From Marchantia polymorpha subsp. ruderalis (lineage: Eukaryota > Streptophyta > Marchantiopsida > Marchantiales > Marchantiaceae): DNA of 64,000 nt. The first letter of the stretch is position 1; the number at the start of each line of letters is the position of its first letter. The position numbers and the translations under genes are program-made. Below the pieces are notes generated by a model that saw only the letters and a list, made by a program, of their open reading frames with translations, was not told where the DNA came from and ran no database searches. Positions 21,039-32,475 of the stretch are shown here, one piece after another. Where the stretch lies: contig AP031354.1 in the NCBI GenBank assembly GCA_037833965.1, positions 13,618,001 to 13,682,000 on the forward strand. The letters run 5' to 3'.

Positions 21039-24000
21039 CTATGGACCAAGGGTCGGAGCGACCAGCCCCTTCCCATGAGCACTTTCCTGTTCTTCCGAAA
21101 TAGATGCCGTCGTGGTTATGTTCTCAATCTCGCGATCAGATTGGACCGGCAAAGCATGAGCTTGTACTCGGACCTTGTCTTCTCCACTCGTACTCGCGGA
21201 TGGAGTAGCTGGAACCGAGAGAGATGAACCCGGCATGGCAGCAGCAGCAGGCCTGGGTGTCGGTGGCAGAGAGTTTGGAGGTTCAACCATCGAAGGGTGA
21301 AGCGTTTCACCTGATTTGACTTCGATGGTGTAGCTCTTGATCTTTCTCGATGGAAGTCGTGCCATGCGATCGACGATGTTAACAGGCCATGGCGCTGTGA
21401 CAGGACCATCCCTTTCAACGATACTTTCTTCTCTCGGCAGCTTGAAGGATAAGTTCTTCTTCAAGACCACTGGGACTGGGACGTCAAAGGTATCATCTTT
21501 CACCTCTTCTCCTTTCTCTGGGTCCGAAGTTGCTTGCTCGACTGCACTGTCGGGTTCAGCTCCTGGATCAGTCACAGGTACATCAGACTTGGATTTCGGC
21601 ATCTTCGGAGTCCTCGGGGTTTTAGGAGTCTTGGGAGTGTCGGGATGGAGATGGAATTTGTGCCCGTGAAGAATACTGTGATGAATTGAATGATCATCAT
21701 GATCAGTAGTATCTATTTCAAGCCTGGATCCGTGGTGAGAACTTGCATCAGAGTTTCCATGATGAAGGTGCAGATGAATGTGCTCAAATCCCTTTTCAAT
21801 AATGTGTTCAGATTTGTGGTTTTCCTGCCGCAGTTTTCTCCGAGTCTCCTTGGCTTTGGAGCGCCAGCCCTGAATGGCGTTTGATACGGGTATATCAAAG
21901 ATGGCTTTCTTATAGTGGGAGCCCATCTGCAGCAGACAGAATTCAACATTGTCAGTGTTTGGTCCTTCTATTTTTGTCTTAGGAATATCAACTTACAAGC
22001 AGGGTACCAAAATATATTTGCAAGTCTCTTCATCGCCGCCTCATCGAAATTTATATCGAGTAGATCATCACAGATTGCGTGAACTTGCATGCCTGTGCGA
22101 AGAGAGAGAAACACACCTGAGAAACAAGTGCGTAGAGGGGTAATGTGCTGTAGCTGCACAAAACCTGAGCGAGGATTCTGCAGTTTTCCGAAAAAAATTA
22201 TCAGTTTATGCAGATGCCTTTAGAGAGTAAGTATCTTTTTATTCCATCGAGTCCTATGATATGTACAGAAATCTCATATTAGCAATAGAAGTCCAAACAC
22301 TCCACTGCATTTTATTTCTTGCATTCCATTCAGTAGAGCTCATCTGTTGCAAACGTTATCTAGTGCATCTGCAGCAGATTCTTCATGTCAATTTATCGTC
22401 GCGCTATGATCATATCTTCCTAGATATCATGAATGTTCATTTGTACCGAGAATCTTATCTTACCCCACAATAACGCGAGTTATAATGAAGCCATGTTTGT
22501 TGAAGTAACATGAATTGAACCCGAAAGTCGTCTGCCCAAAGTAAGACATTGGAAAAGTTAAAAGATCACTTCAATGACTGAATGTTCTAAATGAATATTG
22601 CACCACCCAGTGCTATCTTACAGATACTGTGGTGTAGATTCCCTAACTCTTTAGATCTAATGCAGTGCACTCAGATTAGCAACTTAAGCTTCCAGATGTT
22701 TGACGCGAGCACATAGATTTCTAAGAGCTACTGCTTTGTAACAATTCATGACAGCTTCACTCAGTCAGTTAAGTAGAACGTACCACTAACCATATGCAAA
22801 AGGCCAGTTCAAAGGCATTCTGCAACAAACACATTCTTCTTGTAAATGATCTCTTCAATAAGTTCTGGAATGTACAAAGATTTACTAGTGGATTTACTAG
22901 TAACATGCTCTTCGATACCATTGCTCACACACAACTACTGCATTTCAAGTTTAGCACTTATAGCCCGACTGTGGTGTTTCACAATAACTGACAAGAGCTA
23001 TATGATTCGAATTACCTGAAAAAGAACAAAGTGAATCAAGTACAAAAGCACATGCGGGTTATTGAACCAAAACAGTTCGTCCCTGGGCTTTACAAGATCG
23101 CCAATTATACCGTGGGAGTGTGCTGTTTCCATGGCCAGCTGAGTAATAATATGCTGAAGTTTCGTACCAATGACCATGTTGATCTGTACAGAAACTGGTT
23201 ATCAATTTCGCTCGACAATGTACCTACTGATGTCCACTTTTTAAGTCTACGATCAACATGAGACCATTAAGCATGAAATACTTGGTCATAGAGGTGTTCA
23301 CGGAATCAAAGGTTGTCGATCTACAACTTACCACAACTGGTATAAAAGACATCCAGAAATATGCGTACCAACCTGCACAGCATCGAGATGACGACTGAGG
23401 TGAGGTATCCTAATTCTTGAGCACCTTCAAAGTCTGACAGGAACCTGAAATCAAGTCCAATTCATCATTCATCTTCATGTTGATAATATGACGTGCAAGG
23501 TTATCTTGAACTGAGCTCAACTAATGAATCAATGACATAGAAGCAGCAAACAACAATTCTCGAGTAACTTGTTCTCGGTAGTGAAACCAACGGGGAACAT
23601 GACATAAACTAAGCTCGATACCAACATATAACGTACTTAGGATTTATGAAACCGGCTGCAACTAAATTCTTGAATCATCAAAGACACTCAACTACCAGTC
23701 AGCATAGTCCGATTTGATAATAATAATAATAGCGAGATTTTCCTGACATGACAGTTCACATTTTAACTGTTTCAGAAGGAACATAATCATTGTTTATCCT
23801 CGAAATTTAGAAGGATGGAAGGAGAAATTGATTCCATCGGAGAATTAAGTACAATCTGCGATAGAAAGTTGATGACAGGTTAATTGTTACAAATGCTCTT
23901 TACTTCGAAATAAAAATGCATGGTTGATTCTTAGTCAGATCCCGCACTGACGTGGTGAATTGTGCGTGGAAAACATTTTCTTACCATGAACATTGAGAAT

Positions 24001-26754
24001 CATGAAGAAGATCACGAAAACCCACAAATAGCCACTGTACAGATCAAACATAACCATCTATTATAATAAGTGAACCACATTGTTTAGATCTGAAGCTAAG
24101 TCAAAGGTTAATATTTTGTAAAGGTCACAAAAGCTGTAAACATTGCAACTCATTCACATGTGGCCGTTTTGACTGTTGATGACTAGCGAGGGTGAAAATT
24201 GGCACCTGATTCCAATAACAGTCTTCAAGTCATCTTCCAAGGATCGCATCATATATTTGTAGAAGTTCAGCTTCAACGGTGCATTGTGATTCTGTCATTT
24301 AAGAACAAAATATCGGTTTAGAATTCTGAGCAAGTTAGATGGGAGATGAAAACTGAAGCACGGACTCAAATAGAAAATGAACACCTGAAAAATCAGTACT
24401 CGGTTCTAAAACTTGCCAAAAGAGCTTAAATATTATTCTTGTGCCGTCATGGCCAGAAGTAAACCTTGATAAACCCCAGACGAAGAGTGAGATAATCTGA
24501 TTTAGTCACTGATCTGCCAAACTGACGAAGGAAACTCATCTGTATGCACATCAAAAGTTTCAGGTGAAAAAACCAAAACTGCAGCGTTGCCTAAATTTAT
24601 AATTCTAGGAATCGAAATCAAGGACTATTCAGTGGAAATATTCAGATCAAATTCAAAGTCAATTTCTTCCAAAGGCTACAGTTGCCTCTCCATCGATTCT
24701 GAATGCTTTGATTAGAGTCTGTTCCTGCGTATGCAAAAAAAAGCTAATTGTAAAGGAAGTCTTCGAAGAAGATGTTGCATCAAGGGGAGACTAGAAGAGA
24801 GTTTTGCTTACAATCCAGCTTCCTGTGAAGGTCGTGGACCATGCAGTACTGGTGCGAGATGCCACGAATGTGCTCTGACGAGTAAATGCCATCTTCTTAA
24901 AAGTGGATTCGTTGAATGACTTCTTTATTTCTGTAGAACACAAGCGAAAACCATCGTAGTAGTCAAATCGAATGAACAGCCATCTCATATTTAAAATTGT
25001 TAATCCACAACAAACAGAGAACGTACATTCGTAGCACAAAAGCTTTCTTTCTTGGAAATTTCAAGTTCTCAATCCGTGCGTTTTATTGGGGAATGAAACA
25101 CTCAAAGAAGCATGAAGTTCGCTTTATCAGAAGCATATTCGATGTTTCAAAGCACTCTTTCAAGTTGCTGTGGCTTTCAAATAAATAGAACAGCTTGTTT
25201 TATCTATTTATAACAGTGCACGAAAGCAATGACTAAAAACATTGAAATCATACTCACCATCAGTGTAGTTGTAGTTGTCAACACATGTTTCTGCCTCCCA
25301 CCTTTTCCAGCTTCTTAACTGTTTCCAGTTCACAAACTAACGTCAGAAAATGTTATAAAGTCAGCCAGAGGAAACAACTTCAAACCTTTTTTTCCTTTTT
25401 CATAACCCAATTTCACATCGTACCTTATACCCGCTTCGGTTGACATGATCGAACTCTTATCCAGTACTTATCAAACCTACATTCTTGAGCCAAAAATACT
25501 CCAGACTGACTTTCAGATCTAGCCGAATTAGCTCCATGAACTCTTAAACTGTAAAGAACAGAGCAGACCTGGGTGAACCCAAAAAGCATTGTGAAGCAAC
25601 TGTAGAATACGTGAACCACAGCCATGACGAATATAAATATATGGAGCTGATGCAGACTTTCAGTAGATAGAACTGGAACATGGCCCTGCGTTCACCACCG
25701 TTTCTTCAGTAACTGTATTCACTTTCTGCCTCAAACGCAATGGTTGTTGATATATTCGAGCCTCACCGTGCTCTAAGGTAATTAAGACAACCATCATGGC
25801 TCGATACAACGAGATGGTCTGGATGTCTATAGCTTACCGGTGAGCATAAGTGATGAGTGCTTATTCCAGACAATATTCGTCTTGGATGCGTCACATACTC
25901 ATCCATATCAAATGGAGGTACTTCGCGTGCAAGCATGCGGGAACTGACGCTTGAATCATGATCGACCAGAAGGGTTCGTATGTGGTGAGGAATGGGGACT
26001 TGCTCAGCAGGATCTGATGATAAAGGTGTATTGAACTCAGGTGGCCTTTCTGGTCCAGGAGATTCATTAAACCCGCCGTTCCCAGTCATGGCTTCTGTAC
26101 TTTGATCGAAATGGCACGGCAGCATATGATCAGCCCAGGAATCTGGCATGCAGAGCCTCGAGATGGGATTCTGAGCAGCTGTCAGAAGCAGTGAGATGAA
26201 TCCCAACAGCATCAGTTCTGCAGTCGAGGCACGTGCACGTCAGTCAGCGTTAAGACCAGCAATCTACCTGCAAACAAAGTTATCACGCTCACGCAAGTTC
26301 GTTTCATTTCTCGAGTGAATCATTGTGAATGCCGTCAGCATTTGATAGGCGCTGGAGATACAATAGACAGATAGAAAATTCCTGAAATGTCTCACCTTCT
26401 TTCATCTTTTCTAAAGCCTCGTTCAAAGGTTTCTGATGCCTCTTAACAAGCCACTGCCAGGATCCAACCACACCATGCACAAAATCAGTGTTTTAACGTT
26501 CAAGCGATCGTTTCGAGCTGTAGAACGATGAAACTACTAGGTAACACAGTGCTCGTGCGTTTGGAGCAGCGTGAAGTGCATAGTCGAGGAAAAGGTCAAG
26601 GGAGTACGTTTCCGAGTTTCTGAAGTCCTCGTTGCATGAGTAGGGATAGTGCGATGAAAACGACACAGACTAAACCGACGGCCCACGTCGGTGTATGCTC
26701 CAAGGCGTAGCTCTCGTTGGGAACAAGCATCTGATCCAGGCCCCCCTCTGTCAT
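21039..26754 (-). CDS. MLO: MLO-like seven-transmembrane calmodulin-binding protein, 15 exons, 784 aa
   Basis: Plasma-membrane MLO family (powdery-mildew susceptibility, pollen-tube and root responses, Ca2+ transport in angiosperms). Exons, 5' to 3' on the minus strand: 26754-26608, 26453-26396, 26217-25838, 25685-25569, 25318-25258, 24930-24812, 24539-24465, 24291-24206, 24034-23985, 23372-23332, 23183-23016, 22819-22784, 22531-22464, 22177-22117, 21926-21039. All introns are GT-AG and phases agree (2355 nt). Family motifs: TPTWAVGLVC (21-30), ELMLLGFISLLLT (69-81), LHQLHIFIFV (206-215), LRSWKRWE (235-242), FTRQSTFV (270-277), FLRQFGRSVTKSDYLTLR (297-314), FWMSFIPVV (370-378), GTKLQHIITQLA (384-395), NAFELAF (435-441), VLCSYSTLPLYALVSQMGS (474-492). 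Calmodulin-binding helix at about 502-525 with Trp510. The tail is unusually long (about 290 residues), with a His-rich segment (538-583) and repeated TPK (586-600). Start chosen because it gives the usual short N-terminus before helix 1. Confidence 0.96.
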
Positions 26755-29700
26755 CTCTCTCTCTTCAGACGAAGATCGAGGACGCTGAAGGCGGACTACA
26801 CTGTTGAATTTAGCTTGCCTCGTTCAATGTGCTAAAGAAGAGGAGTCTATCGTATTCAGCTTCATGTCCTCTCTATGCTGAGTTCGTAAAATGGGAGCTA
26901 GAATCTGGTAACGCAACCTAGACTGGAAGTCTCGGCTGGATATCTGTCATGAGCAATTGCAGTGTATCTGGGAGTTTCCACTCCACCCTCACTTCCAATA
27001 TGTGTACTTCAAGCTCCGACTTGAACTTCAATTTTCGTCTACGATTTACACAACAATCTGTCTTAAAAGGCCTGTGGATATGATACGCATTACCACGAGG
27101 AGCGTGTCAATTCTCCTATCCGCGTAAACCTGCAGATAGGCGAATTCGGCATGTTATTGAGATGGTAATTTGTGCTTATCTTAGTGGATAGATACAGCAC
27201 TTTGAGCTATGTAGCCAACAAACGAAATCATGCCATCCAACTTCCGACATGTCCAACTGGACTCAGGAGAAATCAACAACTTTTGTATATAAAAAGGAAA
27301 TTATTACCAGCTACGTGATCTTTGTGATAAAGATCGGATCGTGCTGATTACTCTGTCAATCTCATAAACCGGAAAACTACCGAAGTAGTCAGGATCAGTC
27401 ATTAGCTTATCTAGCCACAGAGCATTCGTGACGAAGGTCAATGGTTGTACTCGAAAGTGTAGGGTCAACAACGCAGCTGTGATAGAGGAAGCAAGAGTCT
27501 CGCAGCTGGCCGTCGATGCTGCAGCTTGCCCCTCCGCCGCCTGCGTGAAACCAAGTTCTTTGAGTTCACGTCTCGATTTCGACAGTTTCGATTTGATCTT
27601 TGACCTTCGCGCTTGTGGACTTCCCCTTGTCTGTCGTTTCATTCATTCCTTTTGATCGTACACTTATGGATTTCCTTAATTTTCGGTCCCGGAATTGAGC
27701 CACAGCTGCCACACCTTTCCTTTCTCCCACACAAAGGATGGGGCACTCTCTGGAAGCATAGGCTTACAGGTGGAGTCCTGTACCTGAGGGACTGGAAACT
27801 TCAAGACCTTGACTTGGAAGGCGAGCGGTTGCCATTCTGTCAAACACATGGATATCGCTCACGGTTTCCAGGTTAGAAAAATCGAACCAGAAGGAGTGAA
27901 AATGAGCTCCTTCCATGACAATGTCAACAGCTTTCCGTGCCTTTGCGCCTCCTTATGTAACGGAGGAGATCGTTTGACTCTACAGATTCAGAGGGCAACA
28001 TTCTTCCCTTGGCAAAGAAAGGACCAGCGAGGTAAAACCAAGTTCTGGTTGAGCTACTGTGGTTGTGGTAGCTGGCGGTTTCCATGATCGGAGCAGGAAA
28101 GCACGGCATGTTTGTTAGAGTTTGTTAGATTAGTTCGAAAGACTTATTGAATATGCCCGAGTCTCCATGCGTAAGGAACTGCGACTGTTGCAAAATCGTC
28201 TCGCAGTAATGCCCGTTGCAGTAAATGTCCGCAGAAATCCAGAGCACCAGATGAAACCTGCTGTATCCCAAGGACGATAACTGGGATCTCTGCTCCGAGT
28301 GGCGATTCAGTCCAGAAGAGAGCTGTTCTTAGAAGCTACAATGCAGTTTCTTGTGTTGCCATGGATTCTGTTCGAAGAGATAGATTTCGTGAAATACTCA
28401 CTCACTGACCTCACTGTAAGGAAAATAATACATTTGTTGACATTGTTATACTTCGATGTAAATTTTACATAGTCACAGGAAAAACCTCAGAACTCAACGA
28501 TGCTTACGACACTCCAGGGTTGGAATAAGACTCGTATTCCACATATAGAAAGATAATATGATAATGCACGAATTCAATAAAATTAGAAACTTCCTATTAA
28601 TACTCAAGGTACTAATATCATATTCCAGATTTCAAATTTTACGCGTAGCTTAAGATATCGTGCTGGAGCTTTCTTTTATTTCTTAAAGTTTCATAACAAA
28701 CCTACATTTAGGATAGTGCGAGGTAACCTGTACGTGAAAATTGACAGCTTGACAATGTTTAACACAGATTGACACTGTGATGATCACTGCGGGTTGGTGT
28801 AAAGCTAGAGGATTGGATGTTCGATGTGCTTGAACACAAGATCTTACAATCATTCGATCAGGCAGTTCGCGAAGTGCTCTTCATACGACGTGTAGATTAG
28901 GAGTTTTCGAAGTGAAGGCAAGAGATTCTAAGATTTAAGCATGTAGATTTCAAGAGATCAAACTGATCTCTTTAAATGCGTCCATAAGACAAGCGCATCA
29001 AAGGTCATATTCTATCCACTTATGTGATCTCAAATGTCTCACTAGTTAATAAATTCACTTACTTTCCTGCTTGCATCTGTCAGTGCTGATAGCATTCTCA
29101 ACGAAAGTTTTCTGAAGACAATTTCTGTTTACCAGTCCAAAATGGTGTATCTGATCTACGCTGTCTTATTTCCTAGACAAACTGAAAGTATATAGATCAC
29201 ATAACTTTATTTCACTTCACTTATCATAAGTAATTCGAGGGAAGCGATTCTGCAGATATGGATTTGATTGTGTGGTACTGGCATTAAAAAATCAACGCCA
29301 TGCAGTTCTGGATCGGACTGTCTGCCATTCCTCACATGGACCGTAGCCACATTCACTGTTCGGATTGTGAACTCCCCTGGAGAACCTCCATACAGGCAGC
29401 CTTCGATATCATATCAAACATTATTTTCGTTCACTGGGCTCGGGGCGTTAAAGTGGCCCACCGAGCACTTAAGTATTATTTTTCAGTCTACTATACCAAA
29501 TATCGATATATGCAGCTGACAGCAATCAGTCTACATCGAAAATAGATAAGTTCCTCAGTCTTGCTTGTATAATATCTTTCTAGCTGGGTAAGATCCCTGA
29601 CTGCAAATCAACCAGTATATGGACCCACGTGATATCCTCATTCATTTTTCTGCCTACGACATGAGTACTTGAAATTGAAAGGAAGCTCTAGACTATTCTC

Positions 29701-30011
29701 GGCAGCTTAAGAAATCGAAGTCTACTCTGAACATCCTCGGTCGTAATTTGCTCTGTGATAGACCAAATTAGGAAGCATTGTTACAATCTCGTGATAAACG
29801 GAAAAATGCTTGTTTGTAAATCACTCGGATACCTGGTCGGAAATTAGACCTCAATTCGAAGACATGGTAATTAGGACTGTTCCCAAAACATGTGTTACAG
29901 GTGTGTTATTCGAGGTAGAGAAGGTTGAAAATCGCGTATGAAATCTAGTGAGTGTAATGATGAGTTGAATTGTGTCTTCATTCATACATGATCCGACAGC
30001 GAGAACCACTG
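26755..30011. other. intergenic, MLO 5' flank, one weak frame
   Basis: The first several hundred bases upstream of 26754 should hold the MLO promoter and 5' untranslated region; no clear TATA element was identified. A weak minus-strand frame at 27304-27642 is listed separately. From 28.4 to 30.0 kb only short domain-free frames occur. Confidence 0.45.
27304..27642 (-). CDS. hypothetical 112-residue protein
   Basis: I do not recognise it. The N-terminal 30 residues are strongly basic (Arg/Lys-rich), followed by an Ala/Ser stretch and a more ordered-looking part with Leu, Phe and Tyr (about 50-105). It lies about 550 bases upstream of the MLO start on the same strand. It may be chance, part of an MLO leader, or a small gene. 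Length and composition alone do not decide it. Confidence 0.18.
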   Translation of the reverse strand: MKRQTRGSPQARRSKIKSKLSKSRRELKELGFTQAAEGQAAASTASCETLASSITAALLTLHFRVQPLTFVTNALWLDKLMTDPDYFGSFPVYEIDRVISTIRSLSQRSRSW

Positions 30012-30248
30012 ATGATGAGGTCGTCGACTTCAGCTGTGGTCTTTGCAGGCATCGCATTTGCTTGCTTGGTTTATATCACCGTTGCAGAACAGTCTGAAAT
30101 GAACGAGGGGCATATGATGGCAGGTACTGCCTACGATTGTGGGCTTCAGGATTTTCCGCAGAATGATCACATGTCTCTTCAAGCCGTGAGTGACTGTATT
30201 GAGGCTCTGATAGAAGTGCCTATGGACGAAAAGACAGGTTCAGCATAA
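30012..30248 (+). CDS. small secreted protein candidate, 78 aa
   Basis: From the ATG at 30012 the product has a good signal peptide: MMRSSTSA, then a hydrophobic core VVFAGIAFACLVYITVA (about 9-25). The mature part is short and acidic with two Cys in the pattern YDCG ... SDCIEAL (residues 43 and 62). That pattern weakly recalls the first half of fungal Hce2/Ecp2-like secreted domains (CG-x-F ... DC-x-x-L); this is only a resemblance. The sequence AAAGACAG followed by GTTCAGC near the end could be a splice donor, so the protein may continue in a second exon that I could not find. An upstream in-frame ATG at 29988 exists but would bury the signal peptide. Confidence 0.4.
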   Translation: MMRSSTSAVVFAGIAFACLVYITVAEQSEMNEGHMMAGTAYDCGLQDFPQNDHMSLQAVSDCIEALIEVPMDEKTGSA

Positions 30249-32215
30249 GTCAAGAATCCTGATAAGGTTGTATACTGGAAATTTTGACTTGACCTTGTAA
30301 AATCTCTTGTTCTATTTTTAAACGCCAGAATTGCCCAAATTCAAAGACACAAAGACGACCATAGGAAATTTCGAGCACGCAGGCAAGGGGGAAGGCGGGG
30401 GAGGAGAAAGTTAGCAATGCATGCTCCCTAATGCATGCATCCCCTGAGTGCATTTGCTGGTGACCTGCGTATCTCGAAACCCGTGCGCTTCTAGGCGCTC
30501 AAATTTTTGGTCCTTGGAAGTTAGCTTGGAGAGCTAGTTGCGTGCAAAAGGTTTCCAAAAATTTGTAGTTCGAAGTCAGCACGAGAGCAAGTTCAAAGTC
30601 AGCAGTTAGCATGAGATCAAGTTGCGCGCTAAAGGTTATCCAAAATTATGGTAGTTCAAAGTCAGCAGTAGAGCAAGTTGCACACGAAAGATAAGAAGTG
30701 ATAAAAATACAGCTAGTTTACATCTCAATTATTATTTTTCACTCTCCTATCATTTTTGTAACATATTTGTAACATAACAGTGAGTTTTTTTTTGCTGCAG
30801 AATAAGGAACCAATTACAATTTATATTTTTCTTTGACTCTTTTATTGCATATCAATTCTATAGTATGTATGCTTTTATCATTGTAAGTCTTTTCTTGGCT
30901 AGATTAGAAGAGTCCAGGTGCTCTTTTTTTTCATTTCTATAATATTTTTGTTTTGAGCATTGGTTGAAACAGAAGCGTGAACATATGTTTTATATCTTTC
31001 TTTCATATCACTTTTGTAACATGTTTATTGTGTGACTTTTCTTGGGTAAAACAAAAATGATTAGTTACATTTGGTATCTTACTTTTTTTTGTTTCATAAC
31101 ATGTCTAAAACATGTTTGTTTTGATAGTTGTGTGATTTTCTTGGGTGGGATAGAGAGATCTAAGTATATATTATTATTTTTTCTATTTTCTACTTCATAT
31201 TATTTTTACAGCTTGTTTGTCTTTTCTTGGTTGAAAAAAATGGTTCAGGTAAATTTCACAATAAAATTTCAAGTATTATGGATAAGAAGTAATTTGAAAC
31301 GAAAAAACGATTATAGACAAGCACTAGGACGAAAAATAGTAAAATTACAATGTTAATACCAGAATTTGAGGAGAAAACTTTCCCAGAATTTAGGTGGCCT
31401 GCTCTTCAGGAATGTCAGCCTGTATCCATCCAGACAACAAGGCTCCTGCTTGACAACTATTGTCTTCGTGCAGTTAATGCAACTTCTGCCATCGGCATCT
31501 GCTCGCTGATGCACGTGACCACTAGTACTTTCACTTGATAAAACAAGTCAATGAAAATGCTCATTTCTGGCTCTCCCACGACAAAGCTTTACTCAATAAG
31601 CAGATGAATATGGACAGAAAATAGGAGCTTGATTGTGTGCACCACATGCTGACGCTGCGAGATCAGCGGTCAGGAGTTCTGACAACCAGAGTACAAAATA
31701 TGTCAGGTTCTACGCTTACAATCCAATGCTTCTGGATAATCCTCTGAGATTCGAAAGCTCAACGCTCAACTCAAGCTCAACGCAGCTTAATAAAAGATTT
31801 CAAACCTAGGATACAACTTCTGGAAATGGATAGTATTAAGTTTAAGGCGTCAATTTTGCCAGAGAGTTATGGACTCCTCTTCTCGTGACAAGTACAAGAC
31901 TTTTTGTATGGACCATTTTCTCGAGTTGTGCGTGTCATCTTTGCAGTGCCATTTTAATCTTCTCTTATCTTTCCAATTTTATATGTTATGTTACGTTATT
32001 TTATACAATATGTTATTATGTCCCCGAAGGGACATCCGGTATGAAAGGCTTGAAGCTCTTGAGAACGGACATATAAACGATTGACATGGGTCTCCCAGGA
32101 CAATCACGATCTAAAGGATCATCATATGAAGATATTAAGCAGCTCGAACAATCATAGTTGCTTGAAACACTTCAACATATCTATACTGTGACAAATATGT
32201 TAACATGAACTCTAT
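30249..32215. other. intergenic with short degenerate repeats
   Basis: Contains a degenerate direct repeat (about 30535-30690) in which AAGTTCAAAGTCAGCA- and AGCAAGTTG-like words recur. The rest is AT-rich with no supported gene. The frames at 31350-31538 and 31869-32084 have no recognisable domain. Confidence 0.5.
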
Positions 32216-32475
32216 GAAGCTCTTAGATCTTAAAATTTACCCTGATTCATTGTTGCGCTTGTGAGTTTGTCCGGCTGCCATGGCCTTCCACTTGGAGAAT
32301 TTTGGCGTCGAGGAAAAGTCTCAACTGGACAAGGACGAAGTCATTGATGATAGTGGATGATGTTGGGCAGTTCGGCTTTACATAAGTCAACTGCGGTGCG
32401 AGGTCAATCGAGGATGGAAAGTCCCGTCGTACAGCGTCGTACAGCTGGGAGTTGGCGGTCGGGGTTGCAGGACAA
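32216..32475. repeat. dispersed duplicate, copy 1 (of CHX 5' region)
   Basis: About 250 bases closely match 40874-41130, immediately upstream of the TATA-like box of the CHX gene. Shared words include TCCGGCTGCCATGG, CTTCCACTTGGAGAAT, GTCGAGGAAAAGTCT, AAGGACGAAGTCATTGATGA and GTCAACTGC. I estimate roughly 85-90 percent identity by eye. The minus-strand frame is open in both copies and ends at the same stop. Most visible differences change the residue, so it does not look like a conserved protein. Confidence 0.9.

Noticed and set aside
21116-21669. Frames of 100-110 codons overlapping the last MLO exon
   Set aside because: Shadows of the MLO C-terminal tail.
24640-24720. Candidate extra MLO exon (acceptor CGCAG followed by GAACAGACTC)
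   Set aside because: Joining exon 6 (ending at 24812) directly to exon 7 (starting at 24539) keeps the phase and aligns without gap to the family around W...FLRQFGRSV; the extra piece would add a stretch unlike any MLO.
25319-25336. Earlier acceptor for MLO exon 5, adding FVNWKQ
   Set aside because: The acceptor at 25319 gives FGFTQLRSWKRWE, which aligns without gap to the family form ALGRLKMRSWKKWE; the earlier site would insert six residues in a conserved loop.
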